The notes beneath the pieces were generated by a model that ran no database searches, was not told the DNA's origin, and was given only the letters and a program-made list of their open reading frames with translations. 64,000 nucleotides of DNA from NCBI RefSeq assembly GCF_000716875.1, contig NZ_JNWQ01000014.1, positions 29,044 through 93,043 of the forward strand, in the 5' to 3' direction. Positions 54,512-63,939 of this stretch are shown here, one piece after another; the first letter of the stretch is position 1; each line of letters opens with the position of its first letter. Both the position numbers and the translations under genes were made by a program. This DNA is from Streptomyces novaecaesareae. Lineage in GTDB: Bacteria; Actinomycetota; Actinomycetes; Streptomycetales; Streptomycetaceae.

Positions 54512-55365
54512 GCGGCGTCCTCCCCTTCGAGCGTGCGGCCGGCGTACAGGGCGGCGGCCATCCGCATGCCCTCGGACCAGGCGACCGGTCCGACCTCGGT
54601 GAGCGGCAGGGCCCGGCCGTCGGGGCCCGCCCAACTGAGCGCGCCGGTCTCGCACGCGTCGTACTCGTAGTAGTCGCCGACCCAGACCCGGGCCTCGACG
54701 GTGCGCCCGCCCTCGGTGATCGACTGGACGGCGGAGCCGCCGCGGACCCGGCAGCCGAGCCGGGTGCAGCGCCCGATCAGCTCGCGCAGTTCGCGGTAGC
54801 GGCCGCCTGAGTAGGTGGTGACCTCGGTGCCGCCCGGCAGCTCCGCCGGCCGGTGCCAGACCTCGCGGTAGAGCTGCTGGACGCGCTGGGAGACGCCGAG
54901 CTCGACGGCGAACTCGCGCAGCTCGTCGAGGTCCTGGAGCAGGACGGGGTGGGGTATCAGGACCTCGCCGTCGGTGAGGCGGACGGTGTCGCCGTCGAGG
55001 TCGACCAGGCCGAGGCCGCGCTCGGCGTCCGCGCCGCGCAGGAAGCCGGCGACCGAGCCGTCCACACCGGTGACCACCAGGTCGCGCAGGACGGACTGCC
55101 AGGCCTCGTCCGGCCACACGGCGGTGAGCACCGCGGCGGGCACCGGCAGCGAGCGGACCATCCAGCGCTCGACGTCGTCCTGGCAGCGCCGCTCGTGCGC
55201 GGCCAGCCACTCGGCGAGCTGCCTGAGCTGGGTGACCACCGGGTCGTCACCGAGCTTCGCCGGTACGGACTTGAGCGCGCGGCCCGCCGCGTTCCGGCAG
55301 ACCACCTTGCCCTCTCCGTCGAGTGCGACGCGGTACCCTCCCGCGCCCGTCTCCACCCATGCCAC
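54508..55365 (-). CDS. DUF4132-domain protein, first gene of the MoxR-VWA operon
   Basis: A 285-residue protein consisting of a DUF4132 domain: ALKSVPAKLGDDPVVTQLRQ, ERWMVRSLPVPAAVLTAVWPDEAWQ, LIPHPVLLQDLDELREFAVEL. In MolR/YehI-type proteins this domain is the C-terminal part of a longer protein with a WGR domain; here it is alone. GTG 55365 is chosen over 55392 because GGGAGGAG lies 7 nt upstream of it. It overlaps the next gene (54508-54511). First gene of the five-gene minus-strand operon. Confidence 0.8.
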   Translation of the reverse strand: MAWVETGAGGYRVALDGEGKVVCRNAAGRALKSVPAKLGDDPVVTQLRQLAEWLAAHERRCQDDVERWMVRSLPVPAAVLTAVWPDEAWQSVLRDLVVTGVDGSVAGFLRGADAERGLGLVDLDGDTVRLTDGEVLIPHPVLLQDLDELREFAVELGVSQRVQQLYREVWHRPAELPGGTEVTTYSGGRYRELRELIGRCTRLGCRVRGGSAVQSITEGGRTVEARVWVGDYYEYDACETGALSWAGPDGRALPLTEVGPVAWSEGMRMAAALYAGRTLEGEDAA

Positions 55366-55492
55366 GGCCGTACTCCTCCCACCTGGGAACACCTGTCGAA
55401 TGGCCTGCTGACCAGCGATGCGAGGAACGTAGCGAGGCCCACTGACAACGCGACGGGCGGGGTGGAGGCGGGAAGGGGCGCAGGGAGTTGAA

Positions 55493-55518
55493 ACCGCTCG
55501 AACGGGTGATCGAGCGGT
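55493..55518. promoter_or_regulatory. Inverted repeat between the iron ABC locus and the MoxR operon
   Basis: ACCGCTCGA and TCGAGCGGT, 9-bp perfect arms 8 nt apart, ~130 nt upstream of the DUF4132 start and ~50 nt after the ABC ATPase stop on the minus strand. Either a terminator of the ABC transcript or an operator for the five-gene operon. Confidence 0.45.
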
Positions 55519-55569
55519 CAGGGCGGCGACGCAGGCGGAGCGGCGACGCGGCGGCCGGCCTCCGCGGTG

Positions 55570-56352
55570 TCAGCCGAGCGGCGCCCGGGGCACGACGACC
55601 GGTGCGCCGTCACCCGGCGCCGTGAGCACATGGCTGTCGATGTCGTACAGCGCCCGCACCAGCGGCGCGTCCACCACCTCGCGCGGCGGCCCGCAGGCGA
55701 GGACCGCGCCGTCGCGCAGGGCGACCAGCAGGTCCGCGTAGCGGGCGGCCGCCGCCAGGTCGTGCAGGACCATGACCACCGTCCGCCCGCCCGCCGCGAC
55801 CTGGCGGACGAGCTCCAGCACCTCCACCGCGTGCCCGAGGTCGAGGGCGCTGGTCGGCTCGTCGAGCAGGACGACCGGGGTGTCCTGGGCGAGCACCATG
55901 GCGAGCCAGCAGCGCTGGCGCTGCCCGCCGGAGAGCCGGTCGAGCCGGCGGTCGGCCAGTTCCTCGACGCCGGTGGCGCGCAGGGCCTCGGCGGTGAGCC
56001 GTTCGTCGTCCGGCGACCACTGCCGGAACAGGCCCTGGTGCGGGTGACGGCCGTAGCGGACCAGCCCGGCGACGGTGACCGCCTCCGGCGCCTGCGGGCT
56101 CTGCGGCAGCAGGGCGATCCGGTGCGCGGCCTGGCGCGGGCGCAGCCGCCAGACGTCCTCGCCGCCGACCAGGACCCGCCCGCCGGCCGGCCGGTGCAGC
56201 CGGGCGACGGCCCGCAGCAGGGTGGACTTGCCGCAGCCGTTCGGCCCGACCACCGCCACCACCTGCCCGGCCGGGACGGCGAGGTCCACGCCGCCGAGCA
56301 CCGGGCGCCCCGGGCCGTAGCCGGCGGTGAGCCCCTCGATCGTCAACTCCAT
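55570..56352 (-). CDS. Iron-siderophore ABC transporter ATPase
   Basis: A 260-residue FepC/FhuC-type ATPase: Walker A VVGPNGCGKSTLL, signature LSGGQRQRCWLAM, Walker B VVLLDEPTSALD, H-loop LHDLAAA. ATG 56352; the lipoprotein gene lies 49 nt upstream on the same strand. Together with the divergent fused permease it forms a full importer under the iron box at 57529. Confidence 0.94.
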   Translation of the reverse strand: MELTIEGLTAGYGPGRPVLGGVDLAVPAGQVVAVVGPNGCGKSTLLRAVARLHRPAGGRVLVGGEDVWRLRPRQAAHRIALLPQSPQAPEAVTVAGLVRYGRHPHQGLFRQWSPDDERLTAEALRATGVEELADRRLDRLSGGQRQRCWLAMVLAQDTPVVLLDEPTSALDLGHAVEVLELVRQVAAGGRTVVMVLHDLAAAARYADLLVALRDGAVLACGPPREVVDAPLVRALYDIDSHVLTAPGDGAPVVVPRAPLG

Positions 56353-56401
56353 GGCAGCTCCAGGTCCTCCGGTCCGACGGGTCCTCCGCTCCGACGCGTG
56401 C

Positions 56402-57442
56402 TCAGCTGCCGCCGAGCGCCTTGGTGATGTCGCCGATGACGGCGTCGGCTGCGAGCGGGCCGCCCCGGGTGGACCAGACCGAGCCGTCCACCGTCACGGT
56501 GCGGTTGTTCCTGACCGCGTCCAGCTCCTGGTAGGCGGGCTTGGACTGGACGTCCTTGAGCGCGGCCTTGCCGTCGTCCGTGAGGGTGGACAGGAACAGC
56601 CAGTCGCCGTCGATCTCGGCGAGCTTCTCCAGGCTGAGTGCCGGGCTGTGCGCGTTGCCGTCCTTGTCCTGCGCGGCCGGGCGGGTGAGGCCCATGTCGA
56701 GGGCGACGCCGGAGGCGAACTGCTTCTTCTCCATCCAGCTCGGCCCGGTCGGGTTCCAGCGGACGACGGAGACGGCGGCGCCCTTGTTCTTGCCGAGTTC
56801 GCCGCCTGCCTTGGCGGCCTTGGCCTCGTAGTCGCCGATGACCTTGTTGGCCTGGTCGAGCTTGTTGACGGCGTTGCCGATGCCCCGGAAGGCGAGCTTC
56901 CAGTCGTCGGTGGGCGCCATGGTGACCAGGGTGGCGGGGGTGATCTCGCGCAGCTGCTTGAGCACCTGCTCGTCCTGCAGGTCGCCGGCCAGGATGAGGT
57001 CGGGCTTGGCGGCGATCACCTTGTCCATCACGGGCTGCAGCAGGTTGCCGACCACCGGCACGCCCTGGACCCTGTCCTTGAGGTACGCGGGGGGCTCGCC
57101 CAGCCCCTGGCCGTTGGTGATGCCGACCGGCTTGGCGCCGAGGGCGAGCACCGCGTCCAGGTCCTCCTGGGTGAGGGTGACGATCCGCTTGGGCTCGGCG
57201 GGGACCTCGACGGCCTTGCCGGTGGCGTCCTTGACGGTCCGCTTGCCGCCGTTACCGCCGCCCCCGGCGTCCGCCGCCGGGGAGGCCGCGGAGGAGGAGC
57301 CCGCGGACGCCGACGAGGAGCCCGCGGAGGACGAGCCCGAGGAGCCGCAGCCGGTGAGCAGGAGCGCGGCCGCCCCGGTGACGGCCAGCGCCTGGGCCGC
57401 GCGGCGGCGGACGGGGCTGAGCGGGCGACGGGCGAACGGCAT
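56402..57442 (-). CDS. Iron-siderophore-binding lipoprotein
   Basis: A 346-residue lipoprotein: signal peptide with lipobox LLTGC, a Ser-rich spacer, then the helical-backbone receptor domain (AEPKRIVTLTQEDLDAVLALGAKPVGI; AAKPDLILAGDLQDEQVLKQL). ATG 57442 is chosen for GGAGG 5 nt upstream; the frame runs to 57529, which overlaps the iron box. Binds ferric siderophore outside the membrane. Confidence 0.94.
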   Translation of the reverse strand: MPFARRPLSPVRRRAAQALAVTGAAALLLTGCGSSGSSSAGSSSASAGSSSAASPAADAGGGGNGGKRTVKDATGKAVEVPAEPKRIVTLTQEDLDAVLALGAKPVGITNGQGLGEPPAYLKDRVQGVPVVGNLLQPVMDKVIAAKPDLILAGDLQDEQVLKQLREITPATLVTMAPTDDWKLAFRGIGNAVNKLDQANKVIGDYEAKAAKAGGELGKNKGAAVSVVRWNPTGPSWMEKKQFASGVALDMGLTRPAAQDKDGNAHSPALSLEKLAEIDGDWLFLSTLTDDGKAALKDVQSKPAYQELDAVRNNRTVTVDGSVWSTRGGPLAADAVIGDITKALGGS

Positions 57443-57528
57443 GGGTGCCTCCGGGCAGCGGTGGTACGGGAGTTGAGCGGCGTCCGGGCGGCGCGGCAGC
57501 TGCGGTGCTCGGCGGGACGGCTCGGTCA

Positions 57529-57547
57529 TTAGGTTAGCCTTACCTTA
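57529..57547. promoter_or_regulatory. Iron box (DmdR/IdeR-type operator)
   Basis: TTAGGTTAGCCTTACCTTA is a 19-bp dyad matching the actinomycete iron-box consensus TTAGGTTAGGCTCACCTAA at 16 of 19 positions. It lies between the divergent lipoprotein and permease genes and its last base is the A of the permease ATG. Expect Fe-dependent repression by a DtxR-family regulator. Confidence 0.88.
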
Positions 57548-59709
57548 TGACATTGTCGCAAGCGGGCGTCCACGACGCGTCCCCCGCCACCGCGCCGGAA
57601 GCCCCGCCGCCGAGGGAGGAGACCCGCCGCCGCACCTGGCCGGTCGCCGCCGGGACGGTGGCGCTCCTGCTCGCCCTGACCGCGCTCTCGCTGTCGGTCG
57701 GCGCCGGCGAGGTCGGCCCCGGACGGGTCCTGGACTACCTGCTCGACCGCGGCGGCGCCCGCGCCGACGGCCGGCTCGCCCTCGTCGTCGGCGACCTCCG
57801 ACTGCCCCGCACCGTCACCGCCCTGCTGGTCGGCGCCGCACTCGGCGTCGCCGGCGCCCAGTTGCAGTCCGTCACCCGCAACCCGCTCGCCGAGACCGGC
57901 CTGCTCGGCGTCAACGCCGGCGCCTCGCTCGGCGTCGTGCTCGGCATCGCCGTGCTCGGCGTGCAGACCTCCTACGGCTACCTCGCCCTCGCCTTCGGCG
58001 GCGCCGTGCTCGCCAGCACCCTGGTGCTACTGATCGCGGGCAGCCGGGGCGGCGGCTCACCGATGCGGCTGGTCCTCGGCGGCTCCGCGGTCGGCGCGAC
58101 CTCCGGCGGGCTCACCGGCGTCCTGATCGTCAACTCCCCCGAGGCGTACGACCGCTACCGGGTCTGGGTGCTCGGCTCGCTCGCCGGGGTGGAGGGCTGG
58201 ACGACGCTGCGCCAGCTCGCCCCCGCCCTCGGCGCCGGCCTCCTGCTCGCCCTGCTCACCACCCGGCCGCTCACCGCACTCGCCCTCGGCGACGACCTCG
58301 CCCGCGGCCTCGGCCATCGACCCGGCGCCACCCGGGCGACGGTCGCCTTCGCCGTCACCCTGCTCACCGCCTCCGCGGTCGCACTCGCCGGGCCGGTCTC
58401 CTTCCTCGGCCTGCTCGCGGGCTTCCTCGCCCGGGCCGCGGCCGGCCCCAGGATCGGCCGACTCACCCTGCTCGCAGGCCTGTTCGGCGCCGCCGTCCTG
58501 ACCGGCGCCGATGTGCTGGCCCGCGTGGTGGCCCGGCCGTTCGAGGCACCGGTGTCGGTGATCGTCGCCCTGGTCGGCGCCCCCGCACTGATCGCGATCG
58601 TCCGCTCCCGGCGCTCCGCCGCCCTCGCCCTGACCGACCCGGCCGAGACCGCACCGCCCGTACGACGGGCCGAACCACCCGCCCCCAAAACGGACTTGCT
58701 CCTGCGGCACGGCGCCTGGTCGCTGCTGCTCCCCCGCCGGGCGCTGCTCGCCTCACTCGGACTGGCCGCCGCGCTGCTCGCCGCCGTCGTGGTCTCCGCA
58801 CACGCCGGGCAGAGCGAACTCGGCCTCGGCTGCACCTTCCGGGCCGTGTTCGGCTACGGCGAGCGCCTCGACGTGCTGCTGGTACAGAAGTTCCGGCTCG
58901 GCCGGATCGTCGCCGGACTCGCCGCCGGGGCCGCGCTCGGCCTGGCCGGCTGCCTGACCCAGACCCTCGCCCGCAACCGCCTGGCCACCCCCGAGCTCCT
59001 CGGCGTCAACGACGGCGCCACCGCCGCCGTCCTGATCTCCGCCACCGCCTCCGGCACCTTCGGCGCCTGGTGGGCCGGGCCGCTCGGCGCGCTCGCCGCC
59101 GTCCTGGTCGTCATCCTCGTCTCCGGCGGGCTCGGCGCGCGCGGCTACCGGGTCCTGGTCGTCGGGCTCGCGATGTCCGCGCTCGCCTCGGCGGTGATCC
59201 AGGTCGCGCTGGCCCGCCGCTCGCTCAACTCGGCGGGCTCGCTGTACGTCTGGACCTCCGGCAGCCTCAACGGCCGGGACTACGCCATCGCCACGCCCGT
59301 CCTGGTCGGGCTGGCCGTGCTCGTGCCGATCGCCCTGGTGGTGGCCCGGCGGCTGGCGGTGCTGCGCTTCGACGACAGCGTCGCCTCCGCACTGGGCGTC
59401 GACCCCGGCCGGGTCCGGCTCGTCTGTCTGCTGCTGGCGGTCGCACTCGCCGGGCTGGCGGTCGGCGTCTGCGGGCCGGTCGGCTTCGTGGCGCTCGCCG
59501 CACCCGTGATCGCCGCCCGACTGGCGGGGCCCGCACGCGTGCCGGTCCTCGGCTCGGCGCTGACCGGCGCCCTGCTCGTCGCGCTCGCGGACACCCTCGG
59601 CCGAGTGCTGATCGGCGGGGTGGAGATCCCCGTCGGCATCGTCACCACCGTCCTCGGCGGGCCCTTCCTGCTCTTGGTGCTGCTCGGCCGCAAGGGCAGC
59701 ACCGCCTAA
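57547..59709 (+). CDS. Fused double FecCD-type ferric-siderophore permease
   Basis: A 720-residue permease made of two FecCD halves in one chain, as in FhuB. The first half has GDLRLPRTVTALLVGAALGVAGA and VTRNPLAETGLLGVNAGASLG; the second has LGRIVAGLAAGAALGLAG and LARNRLATPELLGVNDGA, each with a GPVGFLGL-type motif. ATG 57547 abuts the iron box with no SD upstream, so it is probably translated from a leaderless mRNA. It couples to the esterase gene after 19 nt. Confidence 0.92.
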   Translation: MTLSQAGVHDASPATAPEAPPPREETRRRTWPVAAGTVALLLALTALSLSVGAGEVGPGRVLDYLLDRGGARADGRLALVVGDLRLPRTVTALLVGAALGVAGAQLQSVTRNPLAETGLLGVNAGASLGVVLGIAVLGVQTSYGYLALAFGGAVLASTLVLLIAGSRGGGSPMRLVLGGSAVGATSGGLTGVLIVNSPEAYDRYRVWVLGSLAGVEGWTTLRQLAPALGAGLLLALLTTRPLTALALGDDLARGLGHRPGATRATVAFAVTLLTASAVALAGPVSFLGLLAGFLARAAAGPRIGRLTLLAGLFGAAVLTGADVLARVVARPFEAPVSVIVALVGAPALIAIVRSRRSAALALTDPAETAPPVRRAEPPAPKTDLLLRHGAWSLLLPRRALLASLGLAAALLAAVVVSAHAGQSELGLGCTFRAVFGYGERLDVLLVQKFRLGRIVAGLAAGAALGLAGCLTQTLARNRLATPELLGVNDGATAAVLISATASGTFGAWWAGPLGALAAVLVVILVSGGLGARGYRVLVVGLAMSALASAVIQVALARRSLNSAGSLYVWTSGSLNGRDYAIATPVLVGLAVLVPIALVVARRLAVLRFDDSVASALGVDPGRVRLVCLLLAVALAGLAVGVCGPVGFVALAAPVIAARLAGPARVPVLGSALTGALLVALADTLGRVLIGGVEIPVGIVTTVLGGPFLLLVLLGRKGSTA

Positions 59710-59728
59710 GCCTCTTGGAGTCATTTCC

Positions 59729-60850
59729 GTGGAAACCCCTCCCCTCGTCACGACCGACCCCGACGACCCCGCGTACCGCTTGGTCACCTTCGCCCACCGG
59801 GACGAGGAGTGCGATGGCGTCCTCGCACTGCTGCACACCGTGACCGACAAGGACCGCCACGCCGGGGACCTGACACCACATCTGATGAAGCGTCAGAACG
59901 ATGACACGTGGTCGATCACCTACCGGCTGCGCGCCGACCACCGGGCCTCCTACCAGCTGTACCCGTACCGCGGCCAAGCCCCCGGCACGACCCGCCCCGG
60001 CTGGCTGCGCGTCCTCGACCACGCCCGCCCCGACCCGCACGACACCGAACCCCGGCTGCCCGCCCGCGACGGCCGCCACCCCTCCTCGGTGCTCAGCCTG
60101 CCCGAGGCGCCCGCGCAGCCGTACGTCCGGCGGCGGGCGGGCGTGCCGCGCGGGCGGACGCTCTCCCATACGGTGGCCGACCGCCGGGTGGACGTCCACT
60201 TCCCGGCCGGGCACGGCGCGGGCCCGTACCCGGTGGCGCTGCTGCTCGACGGCGAGATGTGGGGCGAGGTGCTGACCGTCGGCGACACCCTCGACAACCT
60301 GACGGCCGACGGCGCCATCCCGCCCACCGTCGCGCTGCTGGTGCACACCATGGGGCCGACCCGCCCCGAGGACCTGAGCTGCAACCCGGCCTTCGTCGAC
60401 CTCCTCGCCGACCGCCTCCTCCCGTGGGCCACACGGGAGTTCAGCACCACCGACGACCCGCGCCGAACCGTGATCGCCGGCCAGAGCGCGGGCGGCCTCA
60501 CCGCCGCGTACGCCGCCTTCCGACGCCCCGAGCGCTTCGGCAACGCCCTCTCCCAGTCCGGCTCCTTCTGGTGGCCGGATGGAACGGAGTTCGACGGCGG
60601 CAGCGAATGGCTGACCCGGCAGTTCGCAGCCGAGCAGCGGCGCGAGGCCCGCTTCTACGTCGAAGTCGGCCTCCAGGAATGGATGTTGCTCACCCAGAAC
60701 CGCCACCTGTGCGACGTGCTCGTGGCACGTGGCTACGAGGTCGAGTACCGCGAGTTCAACGGAGGCCACGACTACGCCTGCTGGCGCGGCGGCCTGGCCG
60801 ACGGGCTCGCGCACCTGCTCGGATCACCCGGTGGGATGGTTTCGGGCTGA
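59729..60850 (+). CDS. Enterochelin esterase-like siderophore hydrolase (Fes family)
   Basis: A 373-residue esterase with the Fes-type N-terminal domain and an alpha/beta hydrolase domain: nucleophile GQSAGGLTAAYAA and GGHDYACWR with the catalytic His, and GCWR-like end. It likely frees iron in the cytoplasm by hydrolysing a trilactone or ester siderophore taken up by the adjacent importer. GTG 59729 with CTTGGAG 8 nt upstream. It has no secretion signal. Confidence 0.92.
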   Translation: METPPLVTTDPDDPAYRLVTFAHRDEECDGVLALLHTVTDKDRHAGDLTPHLMKRQNDDTWSITYRLRADHRASYQLYPYRGQAPGTTRPGWLRVLDHARPDPHDTEPRLPARDGRHPSSVLSLPEAPAQPYVRRRAGVPRGRTLSHTVADRRVDVHFPAGHGAGPYPVALLLDGEMWGEVLTVGDTLDNLTADGAIPPTVALLVHTMGPTRPEDLSCNPAFVDLLADRLLPWATREFSTTDDPRRTVIAGQSAGGLTAAYAAFRRPERFGNALSQSGSFWWPDGTEFDGGSEWLTRQFAAEQRREARFYVEVGLQEWMLLTQNRHLCDVLVARGYEVEYREFNGGHDYACWRGGLADGLAHLLGSPGGMVSG

Positions 60851-60916
60851 TTCGCATACCTCCAGGCCATCGGGCGTCTAGCGTCGGGCTCCACACCGAT
60901 TGGCCTGGGGGTCCCA

Positions 60917-61732
60917 ATGAACGCGTCCTCGCCCGCCGCGCCGCCGCCGATGTCGTGGCGGTACTGCGGCAACCAGATCAAGCTGTGGCGGACCCGAGCC
61001 GGCGTCAGCCGCGAGGACCTGGCCGAAGAGGCCGGGTACAGCTACGAGAGCCTGCGGTCGATGGAGGCGGGGCGGCGGAGGCCGTCGCAGCACTTGTTGC
61101 AGGTCGCGGACGATCTCTGCGACGCGAAGGGGATTCTGCTGGCGGGAGCGCAGTTCCTGGTGCCGGAGAAGTTTCCGCAGTTCGCGGAGGAGTACATCCG
61201 GAACGAGGAAGAGGCGATGGTCATCAACTGGTATGAGAACCAGCTCGTTCCCGGCCTACTCCAGACCGAAGCGACGGCCAGAACCATCATCGATGGTCGT
61301 TGGCCCCCACTGGACGACGAGACCGTCGCGGCGCGGGTGGCCGCTCGTCTCGAACGTCGGGGGTTGCTGAGCATTCAGACCAAGGCGTTCAACTTTGTGA
61401 TCGAAGAAGCCGTCCTGCGCCGCCGCCTCAGCACGGAGGAAGCCCACGCCGAGCAGCTGCGGCACCTCCTCACGGTCGGCAAGCAACGCAACGTCGTCAT
61501 CCAGGTCGTTCCCTCGAAGGGTTTCCACCCTGGCCTGGAAGGACAGCTCATCCTCCTCGACTTGCCCTCACACCAGCGGATCGCCTATGAAGAGGGCCAG
61601 GCTGGTGGGCGGCTGTACTCGGACGTCGACAAGGTACAGCTCCTCAGCCAACGCCATGAAAGGATCCTCCGACAGGCTCTCACTCCGGAGAAGTCGGCCG
61701 AATTTATCAACAAGCTGGTGGAGGATCAGTGA
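60917..61732 (+). CDS. XRE-family regulator with DUF5753
   Basis: A 271-residue regulator. The N-terminal helix-turn-helix (QIKLWRTRAGVSREDLAEEAGYSYESLRSMEAGRRRPS) is followed by DUF5753 (INWYENQLVPGLLQTEATAR; LEGQLILLDLP; GRLYSDVDKVQLLSQRHE). This architecture is a Streptomyces-type regulator that usually pairs with a small DUF397 protein, which overlaps it here (GTGA, 61729-61732). Confidence 0.93.
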   Translation: MNASSPAAPPPMSWRYCGNQIKLWRTRAGVSREDLAEEAGYSYESLRSMEAGRRRPSQHLLQVADDLCDAKGILLAGAQFLVPEKFPQFAEEYIRNEEEAMVINWYENQLVPGLLQTEATARTIIDGRWPPLDDETVAARVAARLERRGLLSIQTKAFNFVIEEAVLRRRLSTEEAHAEQLRHLLTVGKQRNVVIQVVPSKGFHPGLEGQLILLDLPSHQRIAYEEGQAGGRLYSDVDKVQLLSQRHERILRQALTPEKSAEFINKLVEDQ

Positions 61733-61935
61733 ATCGCGAGTTGGTCTGGTTCAAGTCCAGTCATAGCGGGAGCGAGGGTGGCGCTTGCGTCGAGGTCGCC
61801 CTCACTCCGGGCACCGTCCATGTCCGCGACTCCAAAGACCGGACCGGCCCTCAGCTCGCCTTCACAGCCGAGGCCTGGACCGACTTCATCGGCTTCGCCC
61901 ACGACAGCAGCCCCGAGGCCGGTCAGTCCCGGTAG
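61729..61935 (+). CDS. DUF397 small protein, partner of XRE/DUF5753
   Basis: A 68-residue DUF397 protein: WFKSSHSGSEGGACVEVAL then VHVRDSKDRTGPQLAFTAEAWTDFI. The start GTG overlaps the regulator's TGA. It overlaps the convergent Uma2-like gene by 13 bp (61923-61935). Such pairs act in development and antibiotic regulation. Confidence 0.92.
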   Translation: MNRELVWFKSSHSGSEGGACVEVALTPGTVHVRDSKDRTGPQLAFTAEAWTDFIGFAHDSSPEAGQSR

Positions 61936-62471
61936 GGCACCAGCCGCGACAGGTCCAGCTCGAAGCCGAACGGCTCGGGGATGCGGATGGTCTCGCCGAA
62001 CTCCCGCTCCGTCCGGGTGTGGTAACGGTCGCGGTTCGGCTCGGAGAACAGCGTCACGGTCTTCTGCCGCGGGTCCACGATCAGGTAGAGCGGGAAGCCC
62101 ATCCGCGGGTAGTCGCGGACCTTGCCGGTCCAGTCGTTCTCGGGATTGGACGGCGAGACGATCTCGACGGCGATCAGCGCCAGCTCCGCCGGGATCTCGC
62201 GGCCCAGCTCGATGACGTCCTCGGGCAGGTAGGCGAGGTCGGGGTTGCGGACGGAACCGACCTCGGGCGAGGAGAGGTCGCTGTTCCCGGTCGGGAAGTA
62301 CCCGGACGGGCAGTGCGCCTCGAACTGGCGCTGCACGATCGCCAGGTTCAGCTGGTGGATCAGCGACGGTGACGCCTGCATGACGATGATGTCGCCGGAC
62401 AGCTCGACCTTGTAGCCGTCCGGGAGGCTACGGCGTACGTCTTCGAGCAGCCGATAGCGGTCGGGGTCCAT
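61923..62471 (-). CDS. Uma2-family endonuclease-like protein
   Basis: A 182-residue PD-(D/E)XK-type Uma2 protein: KVELSGDIIVMQASPSLIHQ, VRNPDLAYLPED, LIAVEIVSPSNPENDWTGKVRDYPRMGFPLYLIVDP. Catalytic D, E and K are in expected places. Common in Streptomyces, with unclear role. ATG 62471. Confidence 0.9.
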   Translation of the reverse strand: MDPDRYRLLEDVRRSLPDGYKVELSGDIIVMQASPSLIHQLNLAIVQRQFEAHCPSGYFPTGNSDLSSPEVGSVRNPDLAYLPEDVIELGREIPAELALIAVEIVSPSNPENDWTGKVRDYPRMGFPLYLIVDPRQKTVTLFSEPNRDRYHTRTEREFGETIRIPEPFGFELDLSRLVPYRD

Positions 62472-62542
62472 GCGCTCTCCTCCGGTGCTCCGGCCACCGT
62501 ACGGCAGCCGGAGCCGACGGGGAGTCCGCTCCCGCCCCGCCG

Positions 62543-63939
62543 TCAGTCTTCCGGGGGTGGGCCCGGGGGGGCGGTGGGCAGGCGGGTGGCGAGGAGGGCG
62601 CCGGCGGCGACCAGGGCGGCGGTGAGGAGGAGGGCGAGGCGGTAGGGGGTGGTGCCCGAGTCGGCGGGGAGGGCGCCGATCAGGGCGGCGGTGGCGGCGA
62701 TGCCGAGGGCGCCGCCGAGGGTGCGCAGGATGGTGAACAGGCCCATCGCCCGGCCCATGGCGGGCCCGGGGACGTCGGCGAAGCCGGCGATCTGGACGGT
62801 GAGGACGGCGGTGCCCAGGATCAGGCCGACGCCGAACATCAGGGCCCGGACGGCCCACGGGTTCTCGGCGAAGCCGAGCGCGGCGAGGACGGCCGCGGCC
62901 AGCAGCAGCCCCGGCAGGGCCAGCCGACGCGGCCCGAGCCGGGGCAGCAGGCGGTCCACCACCTGGGAGGCGGCCATCAGCCCGATCGCCTCGGGGAAGA
63001 CGCTCAGCCCGGCGTCGAGCGCCGAGGCGCCGAGCGCCGCCTGATAGAGCAGCGGCAGCGCGAACAGGGCGCCCATCAGCCCGGCCGAGGTCAACAGGGC
63101 CAGCCAACTCGCCGCGCCGAAGGTCCGGTCGGCGAGCAGCCGCAGGTCCACCAGCGGTTCGTCGGAGCGGAGTTGGTGCCGGACGGCCGCGCCCAGCAGG
63201 GCGAGGCCTCCCGCCGCACTGAACGCCACGCCCGGCGAGGACCAGCCGTGGGCCGGGCCGAAGCCGAGGGCGTAGGTCAGCAGGCCGAGGCCCGGGGTGG
63301 CGAGCAGGAAGCCGGTGGTGTCGAAGCGGCCGGCCGGGGGCTCCTCTGCGCCGCGCAGGCCGAACAGCCCGAGGGCGACGGCGGCCACCCCGATCGGCAC
63401 GTTGACCAGGAACAGCCAGTGCCAGGAGAGGTGTTCGGTGAGGAACCCGCCGAGCGGCGGCCCGAGGGCGGGCATCAGCGCGGTCGGGACGATCAGGATC
63501 CGGCCCAGGCCCGCCCGCTCGTGCGGGGCGAAGGCCCGGAACAGCAGCGTCATCCCGACCGGGGTGAGCAGTCCGCCCGCCACCCCCTGGACGGCGCGCG
63601 CCGCCGCCAGCGAGCCGAGGCTGGGGGCGGCGGCGCACAGGGCGGAGGCGAGGGTGAAGGCGCTCAGCGCGCCGAGGAAGACCCGCTTCACGCCGTACCG
63701 GTCGCCGAGCCTGCCGGCCACCGGCAGGCCGAGGGCGAGACCGACCAGGAAGGCGGTCTCCACGGCGTTGGCGGCCGAGACGGGACGGCCGAAGTCCTCG
63801 GCGATGCTGAACAGCGCCGGGTTGACGATGGTCGAGTCCAGGCCGTTCATGCACATCGCGGCCGTGTAGACGACGACCACCGCGGCGCGCCCCGCGAGCA
63901 GGGGGCGCGCCGGGGCCTGGGCGGCGGGGGCCCCCGGGG
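62543..63939 (-). CDS. MFS transporter (DHA2), 5' end cut by the contig end
   Basis: An MFS exporter with at least 12 segments, starting in frame upstream of 63880 (AQAPARPLLAGRAAV then VVVVYTAAMCMNGLDSTIVN). The family motif GLDSTIVNPALFSIAEDFG and a motif-C-like PTALMPALGPPLGGFL are present. The true start lies beyond the genomic end at 63939, so the gene is truncated; a GTG at 63880 is not convincing. Frames continuing to 63968 read adapter sequence. Confidence 0.85.
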
